NCBI GenBank assembly: GCA_012845835.1
Contig: JABAKD010000024.1
Span: 5,698,109 to 5,762,108 of the forward strand
Reading direction: 5' to 3'
Source of the DNA: Undaria pinnatifida
Lineage: Eukaryota > Sar > Phaeophyceae > Laminariales > Alariaceae
DNA: 64,000 bases
Part shown: in pieces, positions 1-11,773 of the stretch
Layout of the letters: each line of letters opens with the position of its first letter
Numbering within the stretch: the first letter of the stretch is position 1
Notes under the pieces: generated by a model
What the model was told of the DNA's origin: nothing
The model's database searches: none
The model's input: the letters and a program-made list of their open reading frames with translations, nothing else
Program-made: the position numbers and the translations under genes

Positions 1-1300
1 CTGGCAGCGTAGACAGGCACAATCAGAGAGCTGACGTCTTCATGCGATAGAAATGAAGCAGCTCGCCGTCGTAGGGGGGGGGGGGTGTGAAGAGCCTGCT
101 AAGCGACCCTGGGTTCGAGTTACATCTAGAAAGGGACAACAAAGAGGAAAAGTGGGAAGGTAAAAGATAAGGGACGAGCCATAAAAAACAAGCAAGAACA
201 ATGTAGCACAACATTTTTTTGAGTTTCGTACGACTATAAAAGTACGTCGCCTGCGGTCTAGTGTCGTGGGATCATCACCTTACAACATAGGGCGCTTCGT
301 TCTCCGGATGACGAGGACATTCACGACTACGGCAGTCTCACCTGGTGCTGCTTGATTTCAAGCAGGACCTTTTCTCCTGGCTCAGCGCTCCTTTCCTTTT
401 TGTTTAAAGACGATGCCCTCAGGGTTCGAAACAGCCACTAATACAACCACTGCAGCACCCGAACAGCCTTGACGCAAATGGGAAGAGGTATACACACAGG
501 AAGTAGTTGCTTATCAAGTGCGAAGTATACTGGCAATGCACTATTAACAATAACGTAGTATGTATAGTATTAATAGTAGAACAACTGCTGTTGACAGCAG
601 ATTCCAACCAGTTGCATATAATATGTATACGAATCATATATAGTCTATATGGTAAAAAAATGAACACATCGACTGTAGAGTATAGACTACGTAAACGACG
701 TACGACAGTAGTATCAATACGACTCTACGGTATTACATAACGTCTGGGTAGTGCAAATAGTACTACGACAGCAGTAATAAACTGTGTAGCAGAAGTGTTG
801 CGTGAGGTAAATCGCTGAAAAACAAAGAATATTGAGAGATTGGTCCCAACAACTGAACAGTTGTTCCGCCAGGAGAGTTACCGGTATCTGTACATGTACT
901 CAGTACTTTCCATGGCCCGGCGACAACGAAGGTAGATGCGGGGAAAACTACAAGCATCTTACTCGGAGTATTACATATGAAACGACGCATTATAACGGCG
1001 GATGCAGTGTGGAAGGAGGAAGCGCCTTGATTTCTTCCATCTCTATATCCTCAATAAGAACACGGGTGGGGGTTGATCGGCATTACTTGTACCTAGCATT
1101 GTTACGCCACACATTTAATAATACCTGGAGCTATGAGTCGGCGCGACTTAAGTCGCCGACTGGTCATGAGTCGGATTATTGGTAAGTCGTGAAACGGAGG
1201 TGCCGAATTTCTTCTTGTTGGGTTTCACTAACTGTGGGAAGGGTTTGTAATGCGAGGTATAGCTTTTAACGTGAATTACTGAGGGCTGCGAATACCCCTC
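1..1300. other. No gene recognised; anonymous DNA with a G12 run
   Basis: No ORF here resembles a known family. A run of 12 G lies at 74-85. The stretch from about 500 to 800 is AT-rich. Near 1136-1161 there is an imperfect palindrome around the perfect 12-mer CGACTTAAGTCG (1144-1155). A weak T-loop-like GGTTCGAG lies near 112-119, but no tRNA can be folded around it by eye. Confidence 0.5.
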
Positions 1301-1302
1301 AC

Positions 1303-2143
1303 ATGACCCGTGACACCTGCAGCGTACAGCGGGAGATCCACATACACACGCACGCATACATGACGGAATGGCCCATCTCTCTGGACGGTGCCGGCGGCGT
1401 CAGCTCTGGCGCACCGAATGCCAAAGCCGAAGGCGGAGATCCCGTCGGCGACGTTGTGGCCATCATCGGCCCGCGGACCACTTTGGAGTCATCCCACGGT
1501 GGGGGTTGCACTTTCTGCGACAAAACGTCTCTGGGCGATTGAGGCCCTCATGTGAGGAACTGCCGGCCAATGGAGTAATTTCACGAGCACATTATATTTT
1601 TGGACTAAGGCTATAGAGAAGCTTGGTCGGGTTGTCCGAACGAATGCATTCGAAGAAAATTTTCGGGTGAGATATTGAGTTCCTCACCTGAGGAGGTCAG
1701 GGACTTTCGGCGTCAACCCTATTGTGGGATGGCTCCTTGGCGAGAGCACGAAACGGTGCTCTACCGCGTGAAGCATGATGATCAGAGAGGCCCAGCAAGC
1801 CGCTCAGATCCAACAACACGCTGTGGAAAGTTTCCATGGTCTACCTGAAGGACTCGCTCCCTGGAACTGCCGTGTTCAAGCTTCGCGAGGCGAACCGTGA
1901 ATTCCCCGATGCCAAAGGACAGGTTCGGGCCCCCTTACCTATTTGATCCAGCATCTAGACACGTGGAGGAAAGGGCATCGCGAAGTTCTGAAAGAGCATG
2001 AGGCGCGTGGGGCGGGGGGCAAGGGCGCAGGCAGTGACGGGGCCTCGATGGGGAAATACGCGGAAAGCGTCATTGCTTGCATGGACGGCGTGAAGCCATT
2101 CATTCATGAGCAGGTTGGTTCGGTTCATCATCCACAGCTCTAA
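1303..2143 (+). pseudogene. Decayed gag-like ORF fragments, unrecognised element
   Basis: Three + strand pieces look coding but lie in different frames. The piece at 1363-1542 contains ISLDGAGGVSSGAPNAKAEG and a CTFC pair. The piece near 1787-1930 contains AQQAAQIQQHAVESF in one frame and VYLKDSLPGTAVFKLREAN in another. The piece at 1943-2143 contains IQHLDTWRKGHREVLKEHEA and ends at a TAA. The helical, charged, Gln-rich character and the order suggest the capsid-like gag of a retroelement broken by frameshifts. No zinc knuckle, protease or reverse transcriptase follows, and I do not recognise the family. It could also be a degraded host gene. Confidence 0.3.
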
Positions 2144-2149
2144 TAATCG

Positions 2150-3349
2150 ATGGTTTAGGACTTACCTGCGGTCGTCATCGACGACCGCATTTCGCGCAAT
2201 GCTAGGAGGGAGATATATTGTAATACAATGGAGTCACGGAAGAGTCGCAGATACTTTCTTCTGCGAATAATTTTTGCTCTATCATATCTTGGTGATGAGT
2301 TCGCTTTTTCGCTCGTATTCCCGCCATGTCGTATTGCGACTCGAAGAGTTTCTGTGACGTTCCTCTAGTCCGGGGTGTAGATTTACCGGGTATACACGGG
2401 TTTTTATTTTTCGTGCTTGGTGCATATCTTGGGCAAACTCCAGCTTTGTTGTTTTTTCGTCTGAAACGTCTGTCAATCTAGGTAAAATCTTTTTAGCGCT
2501 TTTCCTGGGTAAAATGAAGCCAAACAGCATTTTGTTTGCTCTCAGACAGCACCTTTGGCGGGCTGCTCCGGAGGCGCCCCCGGCGGGCCTTCCAGGGGCT
2601 CTGCCAATGGGAACACCTTGGCCGAGGAGTTTCTTTGCTCGCTTCGCTCGCCTGACTTTAGTCGGCAAGTCGACTGTCTTCGTAGCATGTATCGTCATAA
2701 ACCTGTTAGATGTTGCTAAAATCGCAATATAGGCTGCATAGGGTCACCCTGAAAATATATCGATTGGTACCGCTGTTCGAGGGTCTATTGCAATGGTCAT
2801 TATTCTTCTTGTACGTACCGGATTCTGAGAGTCTTCGTCTTTGAGGCTAGCGCGGCGCACACGCGCATAGCCCCCATGTGGTCATACCACATCTGCATCT
2901 TTGCTCATTATCAACTTTCGTCTGCTGAGCAAAGCAAATCAATCAATCGACATCGGCTTGGAGTCACCACCCGACATGTTTCCTTCCTCATCTAAAGCTC
3001 TTCTTCTAGACTAGTCTATAGGTATACTGACCGTGACCTGCGTTTGCCTGAAGTTATATAAGCTGTGTCTTCACCTTGTCCTACGAAAGCGAGACTACGA
3101 GCTGCGCCAGCTACGAACTTATACTCGACATGTGCCATCTCATATATAGTCTAACGTTATATTAAAAGTTATGAGCCTCGATGTGTGTGAGCTTTTTTTA
3201 GGAAAGAGATGAATGTTGAGGTTGGCTTGCGGGTGTACACGAAGGCCGGAGATGTCGCCAGTGGCGTTTGGTCGTTCTGTGTTGATTCCGCAGCTCCTTT
3301 CTCGCGGTTTGCCCGCCGATGTTCTGTTGCTGTTGTGAGCGTGTGAACC
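2150..3349. other. No gene supported; one unrecognised minus-strand ORF
   Basis: A 138-codon minus-strand frame at 2282-2698 is rich in Arg, Lys, Ala and Gly, with a GRAPGRPAGGASGAA stretch over a locally GC-rich segment (about 2560-2660). No domain is visible. Its length is within the chance range for this much sequence, so I do not call it a gene. The rest is featureless to my reading. Confidence 0.4.
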
Positions 3350-4230
3350 TCCTCAGGAGGACTGACCATCGGTCTCGTTGTTGAGCTCGACGCCAAGGCG
3401 AGGCTCGAACGTAGCTGGTGCGAACCCAGGTGAAATTAACATTGTCGATCCGTCGTCTGTCTGGTAAACTGATGATCCGGTGGTCCCAGATGGCAATGAT
3501 CTAGCGACTCCAATGGTCCCCTTGTGATGCTTGTTGATGCAGCTGGTTCTCCGGTGATGCAAGTTGAGGTTGATCAAGTGATTGCCACGGCAATGGCTTT
3601 GATGTGCGATGATGATCCAGGTGGCGTTGCTCCGAAGGTGACATGCAAATATTTTTTGGTGCTTGAAGCTCCAGTGATGATTCCGATGATGATCCAGATG
3701 ACGTTGGTCCGAAGATCCCATGCGAAAATGCTTGGTCGATACTAGTGATTCAAGGCGATGCTGACCCGTAAAGTGCATGGCATCTTGGTGTGTGGTCGGT
3801 GATCGATATCATCCGGTTTCCCTCGTCCGAGATCCGACACGGGTCTCTCTCAGTGTAGGTGAAATTCACCCACGTATACGGTGTTTTGTGGCTTTGTCTC
3901 CGATGCTCCTGTCGCGTGCGTGTTATCGAAAGTATCCTCGGCTCTTGGATTTGTTCTTGGACAGGAAGTGTCGTGATGCGGTACATTCGGTGCGACCGCA
4001 GTCGTAGTAGAAAGTACGTTCCCGGGCGAAATTTAAGGTGTAGCTCTTGACAAGGATACTTCAGTTAATTGAGGTAGTTCTTCTCCAGGCCTTGATGAGT
4101 ATTCTCCGACCTCTGGTGGTGATAACGCTTCCGCTTCTGACGAGGATACTCCAGTTCCCGTCGATGACGCTCTGGTTGTTATCGATGACAATATATGTCC
4201 CAGAAGGTTGTTCTCGTAACATAGTTAAGC
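3350..4230 (+). pseudogene. Relic of an acidic, Asp/Pro-rich repeat-containing ORF
   Basis: The + strand carries related short units reading as DDP-x-D/G-V-x-P. A 30-base motif at about 3609-3638 recurs at about 3689-3717, and a further DDPVVPDGNDLATPMVP lies near 3471-3520. At about 4098-4230 a frame reads DEYSPTSGGDNASASDED, then TPVPVDDALVVIDDN, before a stop. These look like remains of one acidic repetitive protein, but frames switch and stops interrupt. No family is recognised. It may be non-coding low-complexity DNA. Confidence 0.25.
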
Positions 4231-7200
4231 ATGACCTAGACAAGCGAACAAATGCGCTCCGTGTCAGGGACAGTGTCTTCTATGGGCTTGTTGTTCATGT
4301 TTTGCGCACGTAGGCGTTCAGCCTTCGTGACGGTAGCCTCTTCCGACCTGTTGTTTCTACCTGCTTGTTGTTACCCCTCAGGTATTCTAGCAACATGTGT
4401 TTGCTCTAAACAAAACCTTTTCCAGTCTCGTTCGACAAGAAATAAGAGCTCTACATTCAGGCCGTAGCTAGTACCACCGAGAGTTGCCTCTATACCACTG
4501 TTGCTCAACGTGACTCGCTTTACCTCAACCTGGGTTGAAAATGTGGAGTAGATGCATTCTACAGCAGTTGTAAAGTTTGTGCTCCTAAACGGTCCTGACA
4601 GGGAGTGGATAATCTTGAGATATCATGTGATGGCGTTGTATATCTCTGGGTACCTCGATCACAGCTTCAGCACCGAGGTATTCTTCCACTCCAGGCGTTA
4701 CGGGGACTTGCGCTGCGACCACGATCTGGATAGTGGCGACGAACGTGGGTGCAAACTTTACCCTTGTACCCAACTAACTGGACACGTACGATAAATGTGC
4801 GTCACGTTTTTTCTGAGGTTCCTCAACTTGGGAGATTCAGACCTCTCCCACAAAATGATTTTGATCAAAAATGATGCTGTTACTGAATGGAAAATCTCGG
4901 GCCCTAGGGACGCAACGAGAACTAAACAATCAAACGTCCTGTTTCGGGTTGAGGAGCCCCTTTATTCAGAAACATTTTTGGACGAAAACTGCTACCTCTT
5001 TCGGAGCACGTTTTACTGTACTTACTTTAACTGAAGTACTGCGGTGTTTACTTTTTATTCCACAGTACGGTATTTGCGTTTGACAGATAGAAGTGCTAAT
5101 GTAGACCAGTCCCGTTTACCGGCGTACACGTGTTTGACCATGACAAATTTGACGACGATAAGGTTAACAGCTTCTCCGACACATCGATTGACACGCACCG
5201 TGGTCTGCATGGGTGGTGTTTGAGAACACGGTTTTCGCTTCAGACGGGAGCGGGCGTCGTTGCGGAGGAGTATACGGTGGGAGAATGTGAGGCGGGGGCG
5301 GGGCGGGTAATGCGTGAACGCCTCCATACCGTTGCATTTGCCTATATATGAAGGCTTTTCGTTTACATTGTTGAGGCGGCATATTATTGTTGAGGTCGAA
5401 GCAAAATGAGGACGCTGGGAGAGTTTAGTATTTGTATGTTCACGCCGTGGCCTTGTGTGGCTTTTGGTTTTGTGGTTGTCACGAGGCTTTCTTCGTGTTG
5501 ACTAAGACGCAATTGGTGGACGCTGGGAGGAGGCTGTGTACTCATGTTCATGCCACTATGACCTAGACGGGACTGGTGTTTAGTCGTCCAGATGCAGTCG
5601 GTGCTTTCGTCGTTGTGGTTAAGTTAGCAGTGGGCTTCTGGCGGTGTCACAGTTGCGGCTTGTCCCCGGCGCAAGGGTTCCCGTTATTTGTCCCTAATTG
5701 GATGACATCCCATTGGATGGTATATTTCTCCATTGTGTAGACCGGCGCTCGCGTGGTGGTAGTTGTAGTGATGGTCGATTAAACGGCCGTCGTTTCGGGG
5801 GCGAGTGTGTGTGGTATTGGGTGCATGCCTCTATGCCATATCCTTCACTAGTGTTTAAAGTGGTTGTTTCCCGGCGCTGCGTTAAGTTTGCGTATTGGGA
5901 GAGGCCGGGAGATGTATGTGCATATCAACTGCGGAACTCTGGGGGCGAGAAGGGGTCGTGGTTCCATCATTGCGCCGTGACCTTGATTGGCAGTTTTAAA
6001 TTTTAGGTTCAAGGTCCGTCGAAACTGTTCGTGGGAGCGTCAAAAGCGCGTGATGGGGGCATGTAGGGCGTTATTTTTTGTCGTTGATGCCACAATGTCG
6101 AGCCTGGATTGCCCTATTAATCTACCGACTCGGTCGGCGATCGCGCGTTGGGGATGGTTCATGGTGGCGTGGGGGTTATAGCTGACGCCGCCTGGCAGTA
6201 GCCTGCAGTAATCTTCATTGGCAAACATATGCACATGGGTCGCTATCGTTGCCTTCCCTCGCGTTTCTTCCGGTCAATGTCGTCGGCGCGTGCGTGTTGG
6301 TGGTTGAATAAACGGTGTCTACGCCAAATACTTTGTTGGGGGTTTATTTTTGTTGTTATAGTGGCTTGCGTGACGGTAACGTAGACGTAGGTGGTCGCCT
6401 CTGGGAGGGGCATTTGTTGTTATTGTGTTCGTGATACAACAACATAAGAAGGACTGTCCTTTCGCAGTCCAGCTGTCGTCGGCGTTAGCGTCGTGACCAA
6501 TAAGGGAGCAAGAATCGTAGGGGGCGGGGGGTGATGAGAAATAGGTATCGTCTAGATACTTGTTAAATATGCCGTAGCCTTCGTTGATGTTGTATTCTTC
6601 TCCCGGCGACCTTTAAGTTGATTACGGTAAGACAGGTATGTGGCGGACGATGGGTGGTGGTAAGTTGTTTCGCACGAAACTTCCGTTCACCTTTGCAATT
6701 CTCTGTCCATTGGATAAACATTGCCGCAGGGGGGGTTAAATGCGTTGCCACGCCTTTACAAGCAACAACGGGAAATTGGAGCGCTTTTAACCTTTGCTGT
6801 TGCTGCCATTTCTCATGCTTGAGTTCGGTTGCGCCTGGTGGGGGGGGGGGGGGGGGGGAGTTACTCGATATACGTTCATGGCCGTAATCGTATGAACATA
6901 TGAGAGGGAGAGGGGTTAGAATGTCCTTGCATAAAAGACGTATCCTTGTCTGGCGGTTTACCCTGTTGTGGCAGGCGGCACGTGCGTCTGTGTGAAAGGA
7001 GGGGGGTGGTGTGTGTATATAACGTTTATAACCTACACTTCATCGACACGGATTGGTGCCTTATACCTGGATGGCGGAGCAACCGCTCGTTTCGCGTGAT
7101 TGAGAACAGGGAGCGCCTCCGTATTTTTGTCGTAGTTGTAGTTGTTCATGCATACACGCCGAAGCCTTGGACTGGGCCGTGATAGATTGTTACGGTTGAG

Positions 7201-7913
7201 GTTTAGGGTTCATCTTGTTAAATGCACGGTGGTGGTTCGGTTGCAGAATACGCTTGCGTGGTGTTCGTTAACGTAACAGTGGGGGGAGCGGCAGATGCCG
7301 TCGTGTTCTGGCCTCCATGACGTCGGAATATCTGTTGCTCTGTAGCTGTCGTTACGTCATCGTGTCATCCGGACACATTATTCGCGGACGCCGGGTTGAC
7401 ACTCTATTTTGAATTTTTGCACCTCAATGACACACCGTGTACACTGGCGCGCTCTCGTATTCCCTGAGTAGGCTCCGCAAGGTCGGGGCGGCGTCGATTG
7501 GGAATCTACTGGTCGCTGCCAGACTAAAGTGTTGTCCTCTTCTTGCGGTCGGCGCGTGCGTGTTGGGGACAGAGGAGGTATCCTTGGGCTTGTTAGCGAA
7601 CCCTACAGGAACGAGCGTCCTTAAGCTTGTTGGAGGGATTTTTATTCCGCGTGGGTTACAGCAGGGGGTTGCTTGCAGACTGTAACGCACTTCGCGTTGG
7701 CGTCGCACTCAAGAAGATGTCAGAAACATGTTTTCGCGGAGGCGGGGAGGGGGCGGGGGAGGCGGCTGACCGATCAGTGCCGATATAGGTTAGAAATATC
7801 AACTTCCTTCTCTTTTTCTTCAACGGAGGAGTGTGTGCCAAGCGAACGGAGTGCAGGGGCGTGCACCGATGGGTAAAAGAAAGCTGGTATTGGATATTAA
7901 TTGAAGTGATAAT
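4231..7913. other. Gene-free, G/T-skewed + strand; contains a G19 run
   Basis: No coding family is recognised across 3.7 kb. From about 5400 to 7400 the + strand is conspicuously rich in G and T, with recurring GTTGT, GTCGTTG and CGTGAC words. It looks like an eroded low-complexity or tandem array, although I could not fix a period. A run of 19 G lies at 6840-6858. The ORF at 7437-7685 has a hydrophobic composition but no recognised domain. Confidence 0.45.
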
Positions 7914-8110
7914 GATATAGATAACATTTTAAAGCATGATTAACGGGCATCTACACCACCAATGCTTGTAATCACCGTCCAATATGTTGCATCAATCTTG
8001 CTCGATGAAATCGATTTCGATTAAATCGAATCAGACATGCTTCCATGATTTGAGATCCGATAATGAAACGTCTGACGCATTGTCGCATCACCGGACCAAA
8101 AGCGAGAGAA
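7914..8110 (+). repeat. Dispersed repeat D, copy 1 (order Y then X)
   Basis: Block Y (about 7914-7990, including TCTACACCACCAATGCTTG) matches about 22845-22925 downstream of the first tyrosine-recombinase element. Block X (about 8017-8110, including ATCAGACATGCTTCC and CACCGGACCAAA) matches about 22505-22620. Here Y directly precedes X. In the 22.5-22.9 kb copy X comes first and Y follows about 220 bases later. The order is therefore permuted between copies, as happens with split direct repeats of PAT-type retroelements or by rearrangement. Confidence 0.75.
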
Positions 8111-8122
8111 ATTGAAGGAACG

Positions 8123-8145
8123 ATATAAATATATATATATATATT
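8123..8145. repeat. TA microsatellite
   Basis: A short AT-dinucleotide run directly follows repeat D copy 1. Confidence 0.85.
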
Positions 8146-8184
8146 TGTTCGCTTATCACATATGCACATCCTTACGTCTGCGGA

Positions 8185-8395
8185 TATCTCCCGCCTCTGA
8201 CCGCCTTTCCGCGCGGTTTCTTCGCTGAGGCGTGCCCCCGCCTCGCCTGCAACCACCGGCTCAGCTGATCCGCCCGCTCGGCGCCGTAGCGCGCGCGCGA
8301 GGCCTCGACGTCGAGATCTACGACGAGATCTCCGAAAAATCGTGCCCTGTGAGACGTTTGGTGCGTAGTCTGCACACAGGGCTAATGTCTTCGCG
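8185..8395. repeat. Dispersed repeat A, copy 1
   Basis: This segment matches 62477-62700 in the same orientation. The shared core is GGTTTCTTCGCTGAGGCGTG, followed by CCTCGCCTGCAA. The minus strand of both copies reads LQARRGHASAKKP, so the repeat may derive from a coding sequence. No family is recognised. Confidence 0.8.
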
Positions 8396-8545
8396 CTATT
8401 TCTTCGGTACGTGTTCTCTGACCTCCGACACACGGGGGGGGGTCGATTACCTGGCCGGCGTCGATATTGTAAAGGCCACTAAGCGAGGTTTGTGCTAGAA
8501 TCTGGGGAAGAAAAGTTCGTAATCCCCGAGAACACATGCCACCCA

Positions 8546-8957
8546 GGCGTAGTGGAGAACTGTGAACTCTCAATATTTTTGAACCCCCGTAGTCTACAGC
8601 AGCACGTATACATGTACATGATGTACAGCAGTAGCTGAAGCTATGATGAGCCTGCAGCATCACGAAGCTACAAATAAATGGTATATGCACAGCAGCATCG
8701 CGAAGCTTCAAATGGTATATGCACAGCAGAATCACGAAGCTACAAATGGTATATGCACAGCACCAGCTAGGCGTCGTGGAGAACTGCGAACTCTCAATAT
8801 TTTTGAGCCCCCGGTAGTCTACAGCAGCACGTACATGTACATGATGTACAGCAGCAGTAGCTGAAGCTATGATGAGCCTGCAGCATGACGAAGCTACAAA
8901 TGGTATATGCACAGCAGCATCACGAAGCTACAAATGGTATATGCACAGCAGCAGCTG
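8546..8957 (+). repeat. Tandem duplication (about 224 bp) with internal 34-38 bp minisatellite
   Basis: The unit beginning GGCGTAGTGGAGAACTG at 8546 is repeated from 8770 (GGCGTCGTGGAGAACTG). Each half ends with copies of a 34-38 base unit (CAGCATCACGAAGCTACAAA, then TGGTATATGCACAG): three copies from about 8655 and two from about 8880. Unequal exchange between units would explain the different copy numbers. No coding function is apparent. Confidence 0.9.
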
Positions 8958-9113
8958 TGGCCGCGCCTTCCTGCGTAGCAACGCAGAGCGTCACCCAGCT
9001 GGGGTGAACCGCCATGCTCTCCCATAATTTCCAGGCTGCCTTCTCGCATTGTTCCGCCGCACACGGGAAATCAGGAAAAATTTGTCGGCATTTTCCCTTT
9101 CCAGTATCTCCCA

Positions 9114-9115
9114 TA
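9114..9115. other. TA target-site duplication, left
   Basis: TA immediately precedes the left terminal inverted repeat and is matched by TA at 10141-10142. Confidence 0.75.
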
Positions 9116-10140
9116 CAGTAGGTGGCCCTGTATAGTGGCATATAGTGGCAGGACAGAATTGTGCCACTATTCAGGGCAGTGCCACTATTCGATATAGTGG
9201 CACTATTGCCACTATTAGACAGTCTATAGTGGCAATAGTGCCACTATATCGAATAAAGAGCTTCGATGTTCACGCTGTACACTGATTATACGCTGTTGTG
9301 TACAGGAAAAGCCGTGCATACTGTTCCACTACTCGTGGTTGATTTGTGTGCAGCAGTATCCGCATGAAACACATGAAATGACCGTTGATTATCCAACGGT
9401 TACCGAGCCTTCTGTGGTCAAGACCTGTTTCTTCTGCGCAGGCAGACCACAGGAACCACGTCCAAACGCATTGTATGATAGGTGGCACATCAATATTTTT
9501 TGTCCGGCGGGCAGTGTAACATGGGGTTCAACATTCAACACTACGTGTAGAACGCATGAAAACAGCAACGTAGAGACGCGAAACTAACTGAAACAGCCAG
9601 TATAGAAAATTCAAACACCCCCACCTCGGCGCATCAACCCAACCACCACGAAGCTCTGCAACTGCTGTAGGCTTTAGCCGACTGATTGCACTACGAGTTG
9701 GTAAGCACTCTAATGTCCAACTGCTGTGCCGGTCTAGCGAATGTAGCTGCTAAGAATGCCATTTTCGCCTTGCGGAGAAAGTGCCCGGCGTCACCAACGC
9801 CACACGACTCTGCGTATTGTTCTAGAGGACCAAACAATTCTCTCCCAGTGGTTTGTTTGGGAGTTTACACAGTTCTAGGTCCGCGCAGGCTGGCATGATA
9901 CGTGTGGCGCCCACCGCTGAGAGTGTGTGTGGGCAGGTGTGGTACAGCAGTAGTGGGGGCCCACTACTTGGAACTGCCACTATTGGGTGTGTGTGACGCC
10001 CAAAATGCCACTATTGAGGACCCCGTCGTTAATAGTGGTAAAGGGCCACTATATCGGGTTGACATTTTGCCAGGAGATTTTCATGCCACTATATAGGGCA
10101 CTTTACTGTTCAGGTTGCCACTATACAGGGCCACCTACTG
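9116..10140. mobile_element. Non-autonomous DNA transposon (MITE-like), Tc1/mariner-type ends
   Basis: The element is 1,025 bp long and bounded by perfect 25-bp terminal inverted repeats at 9116-9140 and 10116-10140. They start CAGTAGGTGG on the left and end CCACCTACTG on the right, and TA flanks each side. A CAGT terminus with TA duplication is typical of the Tc1/mariner superfamily, so the assignment rests on ends alone. The motif ATAGTGGCA and its complement TGCCACTAT recur many times beneath both ends (about 9130-9250 and 9970-10125), possible subterminal transposase sites. No transposase ORF is present, so an autonomous partner would have to supply it. The intact ends suggest it is younger than its surroundings. 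Confidence 0.85.
9186..9255. repeat. Perfect 30-bp internal hairpin in the transposon
   Basis: The arm at 9186-9215 is the exact reverse complement of 9226-9255, with a 10-base spacer. Both arms are built from the ATAGTGGCA / TGCCACTAT unit also found in the terminal repeats. Confidence 0.9.
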
Positions 10141-10142
10141 TA
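10141..10142. other. TA target-site duplication, right
   Basis: TA immediately follows the right terminal inverted repeat and matches 9114-9115. Confidence 0.75.
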
Positions 10143-11400
10143 TATGATTTAACAAACTCCGTTTAACTCTTGGCATTACTTCTTACCCTCTTAACATTTA
10201 CTATCCTGCGCTGCGACCGGCGGCCATCCAGGCCGCCGGCGTAGCCCCTTGTATTGTCTTATGATTGTTCGGGTACGTCCTCGTCGACGCGCACGACACG
10301 GTCGACGACCAGGGGGCGGTCCCGGCAGACGGGGGCAGCAGCCGCTTCACCGGTGACCAAGTCAGCCCCGCGGGCAGCACCGACGGCAGTAGCCCCGCCC
10401 GAACTTTGACCAGACTGGGCTACGGCTACCCTCTCCTCCACCACCACCAGGTTCGAGGACCTGCCATGTGTAACCCAGGGCAGCCTGGGGGCGGGTACCG
10501 TGTGCGAGGCCTCCCGCGTCTAGACTGCGGATGGGACGACCTGTGATGCGGGCTCTCAAACAGAGTTGATGCTCCGGCTGAACTCTGTGGTGACCAAGTT
10601 GCCACCGGCACCAGGCATGCCCAACTTCTTGGACGTGCTGTGGCAAGCGGAGGAGATCCGCAACACAACTGTTAGTTGCGTTGCATTCCGGAACAGGCTC
10701 GCCTCCACGGGGATTGCTGAGTACGCCGTGAGGGTGTTCTTGACCAGCGGGCTGCTGAGGCAGTGCAATGGGTGCGCTGCCCTCCCCGTCCCGGCGGATT
10801 TAGCAGATTTCACCGCGTCAGCAGTGGACAGGTGAACACCGCAGCAGGGGGTGGTTGCGGGGGAAGCATCGGAAATGAGAGGAGACAGCGCGTCAGAGGT
10901 TGCGGGGGAAGTACCTAGCACCACCGAGGAGCCGTCCGTGAGCGCTGCGGGGAGGGGTCAGGTAGTGTTCCCAAGAGCACCCCCAGTAACAAGGACAACG
11001 CTGACATCGTCCACCTGCTGGCATCGATAAACGCTCGACACGAGGTGAGAAACGCGGTCTTGGGTCACACTATTCGCCGAGGGTAAACGTGGGGGCAACA
11101 GGGCTTACGGATACGGGTTTGGGTTCGTACGTGAGCGGCGAGGGGGCACAAAAGGGCGTAGTTGAGGTTTGGGTCAGCCGAAGAAACCTCGGACAGGGCA
11201 GCCTGTAGACGACAGGATCTATGCAACGGGCTCACTACCGGCCGACGGGTGAGGTCTAAGGGGTGGGAGTTACATGCGATCCGGTCCTATGACCCAGCTA
11301 CGCCTGTCATTCTCAAGATACAACGTACCAGATGCCGGTTGCACCCATAATGCGGTGGTGTAAATAAACACCCGTTCTTCATCATGTTTCGTTTTGAAAT
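10143..11400 (+). other. GC-rich segment with unrecognised + strand ORFs
   Basis: From about 10200 to 11150 the composition is GC-rich compared with its flanks. The frame at 10566-10835 reads PAPGMPNFLDVLWQAEEIRN and later AEYAVRVFLTSGLLRQCNG, with a protein-like composition. A second frame just beyond it reads VAGEVPSTTEEPSVSAAG. Both could be pieces of one broken ORF, perhaps retroelement gag, but no motif identifies it. Confidence 0.3.
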
Positions 11401-11773
11401 GAACAGCAGTACTGCCTACTGTATTGTTTGATACGTACCCGAAGCTACCGTGCTCTACACTTCACTCGAGTGCCATCGGCAGTACCAGCAATGGTACGTG
11501 TAAGTTACGAATCTGAAGATTCCATGCCGTGCTCCTCACCCAATTCTATGGTACGTATCCAAAGCTAACACGCCTCTGCATTTGGTTTACGTACCAGCAG
11601 CAGTCCCAACCATGATACTTGCATGTTATGTAACCGAAGATTGTACGCCTGGATCTCCATATATAGCAGATACGGCTGTACAAGCTGTGGGTCTGGTCAC
11701 TCGTTTATTTCGATGGTGCGTAGTGGTTTCGTGCCCGAAGTTGTCATGCCTTGCTCTTCATCCAAATATGTAC
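11400..11773 (+). repeat. Eroded tandem repeat of about 60-120 bp
   Basis: Variants of GATACGTACCCGAAGCTACC recur at about 11430, 11550, 11613 and 11728, with GTACGT and CCGAAG words conserved. Copies are strongly diverged. It abuts the larger satellite that begins at about 11774. Confidence 0.5.

Noticed and set aside
2282..2698. Basic minus-strand protein of 138 residues
   Set aside because: No domain, low-complexity core from a GC-rich patch, chance-range length.
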